From a virus, in IMG/VR virus record IMGVR_UViG_3300042691_008118, positions 1 through 35,825 of that record: a DNA stretch of 35,825 nucleotides, one strand, 5' to 3'. Each line of letters begins with the position of its first letter. The first letter of the stretch is position 1. The notes under the pieces are model-generated. The model made no database searches, was not told where the DNA came from, and saw only the letters and a list, made by a program, of their open reading frames with translations. The position numbers and the translations under genes were made by a program. This document shows, piece after piece, positions 24,414 to 31,542 of this stretch.

Positions 24414-24639
24414 AGCCGCCGTATCTGCTGCCATTGCTGCAATTACCGCAATGGTAGCCCTCACCACACGTCTTAATAACAAGATTGTGGAAGTCGATTC
24501 ACGTATCGACAAGGTAGAACTCCGTGTTGCTGAGAACTACGTTCAAAAACAAGAGCTATCAACTGCTCTTCAAAAGATGGAGGACCACATGATCCGCATC
24601 GAGAACAAACTAGATCAGATTGTATTGAGAAATGGCTAA
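24406..24639 (+). CDS. small membrane-anchored coiled-coil protein (lysis or spanin-like candidate)
   Basis: A 77-aa protein from ATG 24406, overlapping the endolysin stop by 8 nt. A short hydrophobic N-terminal segment (AAVSAAIAAITAMVAL, residues 4-19) is followed by about 50 residues of heptad-patterned coil (VDSRIDKVELRVAENYVQKQ, then LQKMEDHMIRIENKLDQIV). The topology resembles the T7 gp18.5 Rz-like protein and small cyanophage proteins in the same position next to the terminase gene. A spanin or holin helper role is inferred. An upstream start at 24355 would overlap the endolysin more and is less likely. Confidence 0.72.
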   Translation: MIEAAVSAAIAAITAMVALTTRLNNKIVEVDSRIDKVELRVAENYVQKQELSTALQKMEDHMIRIENKLDQIVLRNG

Positions 24640-24895
24640 AACCACTAAAGCCACAGAAGATCAGTTCAACGAACTCCACCGTCTTGTAACTGAAGAATAC
24701 CTACGTCGTATCAAAACAGGTGAAGCCACCACACAAGATCTCAAGGCAATGTGTGACTGGTTGAAAAATAACGATATCAACGGCGTTGCTGTTGAAGGTT
24801 CCCCTCTTGATCAACTTGCTTCGATCATGCCGAAGATTGATCCAGAACTAGTACGGAGTCGTCTCAGTGGCAAGAGACTGGAAAGCCGAGTATAA
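24632..24895 (+). CDS. terS: small terminase subunit (DNA maturase A), T7 gp18-like
   Basis: An 87-aa protein, close to T7 gp18 (89 aa). It has the family features: TKATEDQFNELHRLVTEEYL, EATTQDLKAMCDWLKNNDIN and DQLASIMPKIDPELVRSR. The small subunit recognises concatemeric phage DNA and activates the large subunit. It overlaps the preceding gene by 8 nt and the following HNH gene by 29 nt. In T7 the large terminase follows closely, with only small genes between; here three nuclease-type genes and one long disordered gene intervene. Confidence 0.9.
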   Translation: MAKTTKATEDQFNELHRLVTEEYLRRIKTGEATTQDLKAMCDWLKNNDINGVAVEGSPLDQLASIMPKIDPELVRSRLSGKRLESRV

Positions 24896-25112
24896 GGCTC
24901 GCGCCGAATACCTCAAGAATTACCGCCGCAAAAACAAAGATAAAGACGCTAGTCGAGCGAGAGCACGTCGTTCAATGGGCAACATCCCAGCTGGTCATGA
25001 AGTAGACCACAAAGATGGTAACCCAATGAATAACTCCCGAGAGAACCTCAAGATCGTCCCTCGCAAAGTGAACCGTGCTAAAGGCGCTCGTAAGACTAAC
25101 AAGATGCGGTAA
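24867..25112 (+). CDS. small HNH-type endonuclease
   Basis: An 81-aa highly basic protein from GTG 24867, inside the end of terS. It has a Lys/Arg-rich N-terminal half and the compact HNH motif GHEVDHKDGNPMNNSRENLK, followed by IVPRKVNRAKG. This is the arrangement of many small phage homing or packaging-associated HNH nucleases. The stop overlaps the next HNH start (TAATG). It could be a free-standing homing endonuclease that settled in the terminase locus. Confidence 0.8.
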   Translation: MARDWKAEYKARAEYLKNYRRKNKDKDASRARARRSMGNIPAGHEVDHKDGNPMNNSRENLKIVPRKVNRAKGARKTNKMR

Positions 25113-25441
25113 TGACTCCCCTGTTTCCCTCGCCTGATCACTATCTCCAAAACCTTATAACCATGACAAGCCCCGAAGCGAAACGCCTTTGGAGGCGTGC
25201 GATAAAGGAACACTTTAATTGTCAATGTGTTTATTGCGGAGAATCTTATGACGCCAATGAACTTACACTTGATCACGTCCGACCACGTACCTTTGGAGGA
25301 CAAGACCTTACTAACAACCTTGTACCCAGTTGTAGAAAGTGTAATCAGGCAAAGGGAAGTCAAAACTGGCTCCAATGGATGAGAGCCACGTTTGGTGAGA
25401 ACCCCAGTAAAGAACAGCTTATTCTATCTTGGATTAATTAA
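25112..25441 (+). CDS. HNH endonuclease with Cys2-Cys2 zinc site
   Basis: A 109-aa protein with the classic McrA-type HNH pattern: CQCVYCGESY, ELTLDHVRPRTFGGQDLTNN, LVPSCRKCNQAKGSQN. The Cys-x2-Cys pairs bind zinc, and the DHV and N residues form the catalytic centre. ATG 25112 overlaps the previous stop. An in-frame ATG at 25163 is an alternative start that keeps the whole domain. It is the second HNH gene in direct tandem between the terminase subunits. Confidence 0.88.
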   Translation: MTPLFPSPDHYLQNLITMTSPEAKRLWRRAIKEHFNCQCVYCGESYDANELTLDHVRPRTFGGQDLTNNLVPSCRKCNQAKGSQNWLQWMRATFGENPSKEQLILSWIN

Positions 25442-25443
25442 TT

Positions 25444-26604
25444 ATGGCAACGCCTACCTCTTCTTCTAATCGCAGCAAGCGCAAGAGCCCCAAGCCAATC
25501 ACTCAAGGTCAAAACCCCCAGCGGGCCAATCGTCAGAAGGTCTCTAATGCTCAAGTCACCAATGATGGTGGCCGTGGCAATCGCGGTGCTCGTGTCACCA
25601 ATGCCAGCCAGCGTACCAACACTGGTTCTGCTCGCGTAACAGGTGCTACACCCAAAGCACTCCCGCCTGGTAAGCCTGGCGGTCAACTTGCGACCAAACC
25701 AGCGTCCCCCAATCAGCGGCGCCTTGAGGCGCAAGCAAAGCTGGATAAGGCTGCCAAGGGTTCCTCAGGCCCTAATCGTGTGGGCCAACCTCCCGGAGCT
25801 GCTAACCGTAGGTACGGTGCAAATGTAGTTGACGCAGCTGTTAAGCGTGCTCAATCTTCAACCCGTCTTGGTCGCAACATTTCTATCGGACGTGGGGGTG
25901 CTGCAGCCACGGTACTCGGCGCTCTCAATATGGTCGATGATGCTCGCCTTACTCCTGCCCAACGGGCTAAGAAGTATGAAGTCGTCAATCCTGATCGTGG
26001 TCAAAACATGTTGACCAAACTTCAGTCAGGAACTCTTGGTAAACCAACCAACTCTGTCAAGCCTGACCCTAATGGCCGCAGTAGCCGTGGTGTAAACACA
26101 CCTAAAGGTCGCACTGTAGCCACTGGTAGCCAGCAGTACAACGACTACCGCAACCAACAGATTGCAGCTGAACGTGAGCGTCTGAAGGGTGTTGGCAATG
26201 CCCCGAAACCAGCCGCACGTCCCAGCGCATCGCGTCCCTCCCAATCCACCCCCTCCCGCAGCACCGCTTCCGGCAGTGGTTCCCAGCGCTCTGCAGCTCC
26301 CCAGGCCACGAAGCCAGCAATGCCGGGACGGAAGTTTGAAGAGTTCAACCCTGGTCGTGGCACCAGCAAGTCCAACAACCCCCTTCTGGATCGTGACAGC
26401 GGTGGCATGAAGCTTCGTGATCGCATGAAGCAGCGTGAGTCATCCCAGCAATCTGAAGCCGCTAGCAAGCTCAGCAACAAGTTCGGTCAAGACTCTGGCT
26501 ACGAAACTAAGACCAAGGTTGACGGTTCTAAGTATGCCGACAAGAAACCTGACATGAAAAATGTCAGTGAATATGACCGCCGTAAGCGTCGGTACTACGA
26601 CTGA
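25444..26604 (+). CDS. disordered basic protein between terminase genes (possible virion protein)
   Basis: A 386-aa low-complexity protein rich in Arg, Lys, Ser, Pro, Gly, Gln and Asn throughout. Examples are KRKSPKPITQGQNPQRANRQ, RPSASRPSQSTPSRST and the C-terminal EYDRRKRRYYD. A single short hydrophobic or helical patch lies near residues 150-170 (GAAATVLGALNMVDDARLTP). No catalytic domain is visible. Several cyanopodoviruses have a long disordered protein in this region, whose role is unknown to me. Strong positive charge suggests DNA contact or a flexible virion component. A very good terminator follows. Confidence 0.75.
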   Translation: MATPTSSSNRSKRKSPKPITQGQNPQRANRQKVSNAQVTNDGGRGNRGARVTNASQRTNTGSARVTGATPKALPPGKPGGQLATKPASPNQRRLEAQAKLDKAAKGSSGPNRVGQPPGAANRRYGANVVDAAVKRAQSSTRLGRNISIGRGGAAATVLGALNMVDDARLTPAQRAKKYEVVNPDRGQNMLTKLQSGTLGKPTNSVKPDPNGRSSRGVNTPKGRTVATGSQQYNDYRNQQIAAERERLKGVGNAPKPAARPSASRPSQSTPSRSTASGSGSQRSAAPQATKPAMPGRKFEEFNPGRGTSKSNNPLLDRDSGGMKLRDRMKQRESSQQSEAASKLSNKFGQDSGYETKTKVDGSKYADKKPDMKNVSEYDRRKRRYYD

Positions 26605-26618
26605 TTCATAAACACACG

Positions 26619-26658
26619 GAGAGGTGCCTACAAGCGTCTGTAGGGCCTCTCTTTTTTT
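26619..26658 (+). terminator. strong rho-independent terminator
   Basis: GAGAGG 26619-26624 pairs with CCTCTC 26646-26651, and CCTACA 26627-26632 pairs with TGTAGG 26639-26644, with a small internal mismatch, a 6-nt loop and then seven T. It isolates the terS/HNH block from the HNH-terL block. Confidence 0.92.
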
Positions 26659-26681
26659 GTTTAGATTAATCTATTGCAAAT

Positions 26682-27167
26682 ATGCTTGAACGCCTCTCAG
26701 AGGCTTTCAGGAAGGGTTGCCATGTATACGCTTTATATCGGTGTCACTGCGGTGTTGAAAAGGTAATCCGTGATGATGCAGTAAAAAGCAATAATCAACA
26801 GTCTTGTGGATGTGAGCGTGGTGCTCACCTCAAGACACATGGTAGGTCCGCTTCCTTGGAGGCCTACATGGTTGATCGTAGTAAAAGCCGAGCCAAGCGT
26901 AAGGGGTTCGAGCACACGATCACCATTAACGATATCCACATTCCCGATAAATGCCCGTTACTCGGAATACCGCTATTTCCTGGTACTGACGGCAGGGTCT
27001 GTCCTAACTCTCCAACCTTGGACAGAATTGATTCATCTAGGGGTTACACACCAGACAACATCTGGGTCATTTCCTATAAAGCTAATACTATCAAATCTAA
27101 TGCCACGCCAGAAGAACTCCTCACCATCGCCACAAGACTCTCTGAGTTTGTTAAAAAACGATTTTAA
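26682..27167 (+). CDS. HNH-type (homing-like) endonuclease upstream of terL
   Basis: A 161-aa protein from ATG 26682. The N-terminal part has Cys/His spacing of a zinc ribbon (YRCHCGVEKV, then SCGCERGAH). The C-terminal part carries CPLLGIPLFPG and the sequence TLDRIDSSRGYTPDNIWVIS, followed by YKANTIKSNATPEEL, a signature of a phage HNH-like nuclease group in which Asp-Arg-Ile-Asp replaces the usual DH pair. Its last 68 nt overlap the start of terL in another frame, and it is preceded by a terminator and an AT-rich leader. The arrangement looks like a mobile nuclease inserted against the 5' end of terL. Confidence 0.78.
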   Translation: MLERLSEAFRKGCHVYALYRCHCGVEKVIRDDAVKSNNQQSCGCERGAHLKTHGRSASLEAYMVDRSKSRAKRKGFEHTITINDIHIPDKCPLLGIPLFPGTDGRVCPNSPTLDRIDSSRGYTPDNIWVISYKANTIKSNATPEELLTIATRLSEFVKKRF

Positions 27168-28875
27168 GATATTCATTCAAGCCTTGTGGAGTCAGCTTGA
27201 CCTTCCCTCTCCCACACGAGCACAGTACGCAATCTGCGATTATCTTCAAAACGGGCCAAAGCGTTTGCAAATACAGGCATTTCGTGGCGTCGGCAAGTCG
27301 TGGTTGACAGGTGGTTTTGTGCTATGGACCTTGTTCAACAATCCTGAAAAAAAGATCATGATTATCTCGGCCTCAAAGGAGAGAGCCGATAATATGAGCA
27401 TATTTTTACAAAAGCTGATTATCGAAACCCCTTGGCTACAACACCTACGCCCTAAATCGGATGATGCCAGATGGTCACGGATCAGCTTTGACGTGAACTG
27501 CTCCCCACACCAAGCACCATCCGTTAAAAGTGTGGGTATTACCGGTCAGCTGACTGGTTCTCGTGCAGACCTCATGATCCTTGACGACATCGAGGTTCCA
27601 GGCAACAGCATGACCGAGATGATGAGGGAGAAGCTTCTTCAGTTGTGTACTGAGGCTGAGTCCATTTTGACACCAAAGAAGGACTCCCGAATCATGTATC
27701 TCGGTACTCCTCAAACCACCTTCACCATCTATCGCAAACTAGCTGAGCGTAACTACAGACCTTTTGTCTGGCCATCCCGCTACCCCCGTAAGGACAAGCT
27801 CTCCCAATACGAGAATCTGCTTGCCCCACAGATCGTGGAAGACATCGAGATGGGTGTTGAGGAGTGGACACCAACAGATCCTGACCGCTTCACCAGCGAT
27901 GACCTGTTGGAACGGGAAGCTGCGATGGGTCGTAGCAACTTCATGTTGCAGTTTCAACTCGACACAACCCTGAGTGATGCAGAGAAATTCCCACTTAAGT
28001 TCTCCGATCTTGTCATTACCTCTGTTAACCCGACTCAAGCGCCGGATGCTGTTGTGTGGTGCAGTGACCCTCGTAATGTTCTCAAAGATCTGCCTACGGT
28101 TGGCCTACCGGGTGATTACTTCTACTCCCCGATGCAGCTCCAAGGTGACTGGGGACCGTACACCGAGACGATCTGCTCAGTAGACCCCAGTGGACGAGGC
28201 ACAGACGAAACAGCAGCTACATACATCTCACAAAAGAATGGCTTTCTCTACGTTCACGAAGTACGAGCGTATCGCGACGGTTATAGCGACAATACACTTC
28301 TTGACATCCTTCGTGGGTGTAAGCGCTATAACGTTACCAAACTTGTGGTCGAAACAAACTTCGGTGACGGTATCGTCGCAGAACTGTTTAAAAAACACCT
28401 CAGCCAAACCAAGCAAGCCATAGACGTAGAAGAGGTGCGAGCCAATGTCCGTAAGGAAGACCGCATCATCGACACCCTAGAGCCTGTGATGAACCAGCAT
28501 CGTTTGATTGTTGATCGAGGTGTGGTGGAGTGGGATTACGCCTCCAATAAAGACGCTCCTCCCGAAGACCGTCTTCTGTACATGCTCTTCTACCAGATGA
28601 GCCGCATGTGCCGAGAAAAGGGTGCTGTCAAACACGATGACCGCCTTGACTCTCTTGCTCAGGGGGTCAAGTACTTCACCGATGCCATGTCCATTAGTGC
28701 CTACGAGGCCGTCAAAGCCCGTAGACAGGAAGACTGGCAGGATCTCTTGGAAACCTTCCTGGATGACCCTCAGAGCGCCACAGATCACCTTGTGATGGGG
28801 TTCAATCTTGACCAACGGAGAGCTGCTAGAGGAGTCTCTAAAGGAAGAGGTATTCCCACCTGGGTCTCACAATGA
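27100..28875 (+). CDS. terL: large terminase subunit (DNA maturase B), T7 gp19-like
   Basis: A 591-aa packaging ATPase and nuclease (T7 gp19 is 586 aa). ATG 27100 gives 17 residues before the LKNDF motif, as in T7, so it is preferred to the longer open frame extending back to 26806. Walker A is FRGVGKSW (residues 61-68). Walker B is LMILDDIEV with the Asp pair at 162-163. VGITGQLTGSRAD and the YLGTPQT coupling motif are present. The RNase H-like nuclease motifs are VD362PSGRGTDE, ETNFGDG and KHDDRLDSLAQG. It translocates DNA into the procapsid through the portal. The 5' 68 nt overlap an HNH gene. Confidence 0.97.
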   Translation: MPRQKNSSPSPQDSLSLLKNDFKIFIQALWSQLDLPSPTRAQYAICDYLQNGPKRLQIQAFRGVGKSWLTGGFVLWTLFNNPEKKIMIISASKERADNMSIFLQKLIIETPWLQHLRPKSDDARWSRISFDVNCSPHQAPSVKSVGITGQLTGSRADLMILDDIEVPGNSMTEMMREKLLQLCTEAESILTPKKDSRIMYLGTPQTTFTIYRKLAERNYRPFVWPSRYPRKDKLSQYENLLAPQIVEDIEMGVEEWTPTDPDRFTSDDLLEREAAMGRSNFMLQFQLDTTLSDAEKFPLKFSDLVITSVNPTQAPDAVVWCSDPRNVLKDLPTVGLPGDYFYSPMQLQGDWGPYTETICSVDPSGRGTDETAATYISQKNGFLYVHEVRAYRDGYSDNTLLDILRGCKRYNVTKLVVETNFGDGIVAELFKKHLSQTKQAIDVEEVRANVRKEDRIIDTLEPVMNQHRLIVDRGVVEWDYASNKDAPPEDRLLYMLFYQMSRMCREKGAVKHDDRLDSLAQGVKYFTDAMSISAYEAVKARRQEDWQDLLETFLDDPQSATDHLVMGFNLDQRRAARGVSKGRGIPTWVSQ

Positions 28876-28984
28876 GACACACTGCGCTGGAAGAGGTCTG
28901 ACCGACCCGACACTATTAAGGGGACCGGGAAGGGGGGAGCCAGTCGAGTCTCACTGACGTAAGACACAACTGGCTCCTCTATCA

Positions 28985-29083
28985 ATGTCCCTGGGGATGG
29001 ACATTCTGTGAGTACTGAACTCACAAATGACACAAAACTAGTAGCTAATGACACAATTAGTTGATGTCCCTGGGGATGGACAT
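28985..29083 (+). repeat. two copies of a 20-bp imperfect palindrome
   Basis: ATGTCCCTGGGGATGGACAT occurs exactly at 28985-29004 and 29064-29083, 79 bp apart start to start. Each copy can fold on itself (ATGTCC with GGACAT over an 8-nt loop). Such paired palindromes suggest protein-binding sites or RNA stem-loops. Confidence 0.88.
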
Positions 29084-29167
29084 CCCTTAATTAACTGCTG
29101 AAACTCACACCTTGGGGTTAGAGGAGAATGGATCTAGATCATCCTGATCAACACTGAATGTTGATAC

Positions 29168-29197
29168 TTGATGATACTGATCCTTTTTCTGTATCTT
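29168..29197 (+). promoter_or_regulatory. possible sigma70-like promoter for the early gene block
   Basis: TTGATG 29168-29173 and TATCTT 29192-29197 are 18 bases apart, with the first ATG of the block at 29218. A host-type promoter would suit early genes in a T7-like phage. The match is modest and the region is AT-rich, so it may be chance. Confidence 0.28.
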
Positions 29198-29217
29198 AAA
29201 ATTCAGTAACTACTACT

Positions 29218-29412
29218 ATGTCTAGAACACATCGTAGCCCTACCTATTGGAAGTACCCATATAGGCATCCTCAAACCTTCAATGAAATCAAAGCTAACAG
29301 TGATGATTACTCTGATTCTCAATACTCTCTAAGTATTAGGAAGCGTTATATCCCTACTGCTTGGGATGATCGGGTTATCTCTGCTTATTACGAACAAGAC
29401 TACTCTAAATGA
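29218..29412 (+). CDS. small basic/aromatic hypothetical protein
   Basis: A 64-aa protein rich in Tyr, Arg and Ser (SRTHRSPTYWKYPYRHPQTF, then KRYIPTAWDDRVISAYYEQD). It is the first gene after the non-coding repeats and overlaps thyX by 4 nt (ATGA). Cyanophages often have short proteins with YWKY-type N-termini and a -FNEIK- motif; no function is known to me. Confidence 0.65.
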   Translation: MSRTHRSPTYWKYPYRHPQTFNEIKANSDDYSDSQYSLSIRKRYIPTAWDDRVISAYYEQDYSK

Positions 29413-30053
29413 CTCACTCCGTTCACCTTATCCACATCACACCTGATGCAGAGAGTCTCATCAGCTACATGGCTAGGGTATCCAATCCCTCTAATCAATC
29501 AAACACTGAGACCAGTGCTAAGCTAATTAAATACCTCATTGATCATCAACACTGGTCACCGTTTGAAATGGTGAACATGTGTGTTGAGATTAATACCACA
29601 CGGTCCATAGCAGCTCAGATCCTTAGACACCGTAGCTTCTCCTTTCAGGAGTTCAGTCAAAGGTATGCAGATGTAACTACCATTGGTACACCAGTCATTC
29701 CTGCACTACGTAGACAGGATCACAAAAACCGTCAGAACAGCACTGATGACCTTGGTACAAATCAAAAACAAGTGTTCCTACGTCGTATTCAACAGCACTT
29801 TGCTGAGGCTGAGGATCTTTACAGAGAGATGGTGAGTAGTGGTGTTGCTAAAGAGTGTGCAAGAGAAGTGCTTCCGTTAGCTGCACCGTCGAGGATCTAC
29901 ATGAATGGCTCTATTCGGTCTTGGTTGCATTATTGTGACTTGAGGACGGGTAATGGGACACAACGAGAGCATGCAGTGATTGCTGGCATGGTTCAAGATC
30001 TTCTCTATGACCACGTGCCTAATGTTTGTGAGGCGATGTGGAACAAAGATTAA
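29409..30053 (+). CDS. thyX: flavin-dependent thymidylate synthase ThyX
   Basis: A 214-aa enzyme converting dUMP to dTMP with FAD and methylenetetrahydrofolate. The ThyX signature RHR-x7-S is present: R73-H74-R75 followed by S83 in RHRSFSFQEFSQRY. Further typical parts are WSPFEMVNMCVE, LPLAAPSRIYMNGSIRSWLHY and the C-terminal region with REHAVIAGM. Length is usual for phage ThyX. It supplies thymidylate for phage DNA alongside the RNR encoded at the other end of the window. It overlaps the preceding gene by 4 nt and the next by 16 nt. Confidence 0.96.
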   Translation: MTHSVHLIHITPDAESLISYMARVSNPSNQSNTETSAKLIKYLIDHQHWSPFEMVNMCVEINTTRSIAAQILRHRSFSFQEFSQRYADVTTIGTPVIPALRRQDHKNRQNSTDDLGTNQKQVFLRRIQQHFAEAEDLYREMVSSGVAKECAREVLPLAAPSRIYMNGSIRSWLHYCDLRTGNGTQREHAVIAGMVQDLLYDHVPNVCEAMWNKD

Positions 30054-30322
30054 AGCTAGTTGAGTTCAGAGCACTCTATAAGGCATGGAAGAGGGGCATT
30101 CCATGGTTGGATCATCTTCTTCTTGGTCTTTTGGTGTGGTTGGAGGAGAAGCTCATTGACAACCGTGTCAATGTCGAGATCGATGAAGCGATTAAGGAAT
30201 ATGAAATGCTTCAACCTCCGATGCCTGATATGGTCACTCCTGTTTATACAGAAAAGCCCTCAGACACGTCTACAAGCCTCCCTGAGATGCGTCTAACTGC
30301 TCCTTGGTATAGAGACACCTAA
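30038..30322 (+). CDS. small hypothetical protein after thyX
   Basis: A 94-aa frame from GTG 30038, inside the thyX end. It has an amphipathic or hydrophobic segment near residues 22-37 (PWLDHLLLGLLVWLEE), then an acidic helix and a Pro/Thr-rich C-terminus. One membrane-associated helix is possible. It is followed 13 nt later by a good terminator, which marks the end of the thyX transcript. Function not recognised. Confidence 0.6.
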   Translation: MEQRLKLVEFRALYKAWKRGIPWLDHLLLGLLVWLEEKLIDNRVNVEIDEAIKEYEMLQPPMPDMVTPVYTEKPSDTSTSLPEMRLTAPWYRDT

Positions 30323-30335
30323 AGTGTTAAATAAG

Positions 30336-30370
30336 CCCCTTCTAGGTCATCCTGGAGGGGTCTTTAATTT
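30336..30370 (+). terminator. rho-independent terminator after the thyX operon
   Basis: CCCCTTC 30336-30342 pairs with GGAGGGG 30354-30360 (one U-G), followed by TCTTTAATTTT. It closes the block of terL-distal genes. Confidence 0.82.
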
Positions 30371-30712
30371 TCACCATAAATTTCTTAAGTCTATACGCGA
30401 GGGCAGGGGCGCAGATTTACCCCCATGCCCCCTCTTTGTCTAGGAATTGAGCGTGTTAGATCACCAATCTACCCACAAACTGTTCGCAGTGATACAGAAC
30501 CAGCCATTATTTCCTTATTGAGAACAGTGAGAACCGTTGCAGCGCAAGGGATCTGGGGCAGTCAGTATCACGAGATCTGTTCGCCCAAACCTTTTGTGTG
30601 TGAACTAATATGAACAGGCATGCCCTAAGCTCTGACCTATGCCCTACCATTGGCCCAAGCAACACAGCTCGACCGCTGCTCGTTGCTTACCTGACCTATG
30701 CCCTTAACACTC
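30371..30712 (+). other. gene-poor region with GC hairpin and repeated motifs
   Basis: Bases 30399-30434 can form a bulged GC stem (GAGGG...CAGGGG with CCCC...TGCCCCCTC) followed by TTT. An ORF from 30425 (62 codons) has no convincing character. Nearer the next gene are the 14-bp direct repeat CTGACCTATGCCCT (30632-30645 and 30691-30704), the inverted repeat AAGCAAC 30657-30663 with GTTGCTT 30682-30688, and copies of a TGCCCTAAGC-like motif. Likely regulatory, upstream of the small-gene array. Confidence 0.55.
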
Positions 30713-30889
30713 ATGATCACTAGCTACGAAGATTCAGTTCTTGCCTACATCGATGAGGATGGCTGCCTGCCTCCCGCCATCGCCAACGAGCTGATCAAAG
30801 ATCACTATTTGTGTATGGCTGATTATCTGGAGGAGACCCGCGACACTAAATTCCACGCTTCAGAACTGCTCAACTGGCTCGGTTACTGA
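30713..30889 (+). CDS. small acidic hypothetical protein
   Basis: A 58-aa acidic protein from ATG 30713 (MITSYEDSVLAYIDEDGCLP, ending FHASELLNWLGY). An in-frame ATG at 30698 would add five residues, but it is part of a duplicated motif also found in non-coding DNA, so the later start is preferred. First of a closely spaced array of small early genes. No family known. Confidence 0.6.
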   Translation: MITSYEDSVLAYIDEDGCLPPAIANELIKDHYLCMADYLEETRDTKFHASELLNWLGY

Positions 30890-30897
30890 TTAATCAC

Positions 30898-31110
30898 ATG
30901 GACACACCCACAATGTTTACTTCAAACCGCATCCCTCACGACTCCGGCCTTTATCACGAGATCCTCTACTACGGCGACGATGTGGCCGGGTACGTAATGT
31001 CAGACGACAACGGAGAGTATTGGTGGGCCATCAATGGAGGATCAGCCATCTCTCGTGGTTTCAAAACAGTCGCTGACTGTAAAGAGGATCTTATTCGTGT
31101 CCTTTCCTAA
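30898..31110 (+). CDS. small hypothetical protein
   Basis: A 70-aa protein with a compact, beta-type pattern: SGLYHEILYYGDDVAGYVMS, then DDNGEYWWAINGGSAISRGF, then a short helix ADCKEDLIRVL. It begins 8 nt after the previous stop; ATG 30913 is an alternative start. The aromatic, acidic character is common in phage inhibitors and small folded proteins, but no homology is recognised. Confidence 0.65.
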   Translation: MDTPTMFTSNRIPHDSGLYHEILYYGDDVAGYVMSDDNGEYWWAINGGSAISRGFKTVADCKEDLIRVLS

Positions 31111-31133
31111 TTAATCACAGGTACTCACCACAA

Positions 31134-31286
31134 ATGACAAACAAACAACGTACCCTCATCGAAACCTTCACCTTTTGCGGTTTCGCCTGCATCATCTCCA
31201 CCGTTACGATGCTTGGCTTCGCTGGGGTTGATCCTTTTACCCCAAATAATGCCCTAAGCAATACCACTGCAAAGGTTGCACAATGA
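31134..31286 (+). CDS. small membrane protein (50 aa)
   Basis: ATG 31134 to TGA 31284-31286. The product has a polar start (MTNKQRTLIETF), a hydrophobic segment at about residues 12-31 (TFCGFACIISTVTMLGFAGV) and a short polar end. One transmembrane helix is likely. The stop overlaps the next ATG (ATGA). A copy of the TGCCCTAAGCA motif (31250) falls inside its 3' coding part. Confidence 0.6.
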   Translation: MTNKQRTLIETFTFCGFACIISTVTMLGFAGVDPFTPNNALSNTTAKVAQ

Positions 31287-31477
31287 GTACTCACGAATTC
31301 AAAGCCTCTGACCTTACTTGGGCAGAGATCAATTTCGAGTCACCCGAGCAAGCTTTTAAGTTCGCTGATCGTCTCGAAAAAGAACTAGAGAATCCGAACA
31401 TCACACCAGAGCGCAAGGCTCACATTGATGAATGTTTGGATGATCTCTTTAGTTGTTTGTTTGATTCAGCCTTTTGA
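31283..31477 (+). CDS. small acidic hypothetical protein
   Basis: A 64-aa acidic protein starting at the ATGA overlap with the previous gene: TWAEINFESPEQAFKFADRL, then EKELENPNITPERKAHIDEC, then an acidic-hydrophobic tail. Probably a small helical bundle. It ends at a TTGA overlap with a possible micro-ORF. No family recognised. Confidence 0.6.
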   Translation: MSTHEFKASDLTWAEINFESPEQAFKFADRLEKELENPNITPERKAHIDECLDDLFSCLFDSAF

Positions 31478-31542
31478 TCCTCACACTACCGATTCCCGCA
31501 TTAATCGCGCTCACCTTTGCTCTTTACTTTCTCAAACGATGA
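31474..31542 (+). CDS. possible 22-aa hydrophobic micropeptide
   Basis: TTG 31474 overlaps the previous stop (TTGA), and the TGA at 31540-31542 overlaps the next ATG at 31539 (ATGA). The product is almost all membrane-type residues, beginning MILTLPIPALIALTFAL and closing with Lys-Arg. Stop-start overlaps at both ends, and the fact that it exactly fills the gap in a chain of small genes, argue for translation. The very short length and TTG start leave doubt. Confidence 0.4.
   Translation: MILTLPIPALIALTFALYFLKR

Larger units (their letters stand above)
28876..29217 (+). other. non-coding region after terL with hairpins and repeats
   Basis: No ORF is supported. A long stem pairs GGAGCCAGT 28936-28944 with ACTGGCTCC 28969-28977, with an inner GTCT/AGAC stem. 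Next are two 20-bp repeats, a TGTGAGT/ACTCACA hairpin (29007-29025), a 10-bp direct repeat AATGACACAA (29026-29035 and 29047-29056) and an AT-rich stretch. In T7-like phages the segment after terL is near the genome end or a replication/early-control region, so a genome terminus, origin or regulatory role is possible. I cannot tell which. Confidence 0.6.

Noticed and set aside
26806-27099. N-terminal extension of the large terminase upstream of ATG 27100
   Set aside because: This part is the out-of-frame shadow of the HNH gene, and starting at 27100 gives the T7 gp19 length and motif spacing.
28985-29083. CRISPR-like array from the repeated 20-mer
   Set aside because: There are only two copies with no regular spacers and no cas genes.
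30425-30613. 62-codon ORF in the gap after the thyX operon
   Set aside because: It starts inside a GC hairpin and shows no domain or coupling to neighbours.
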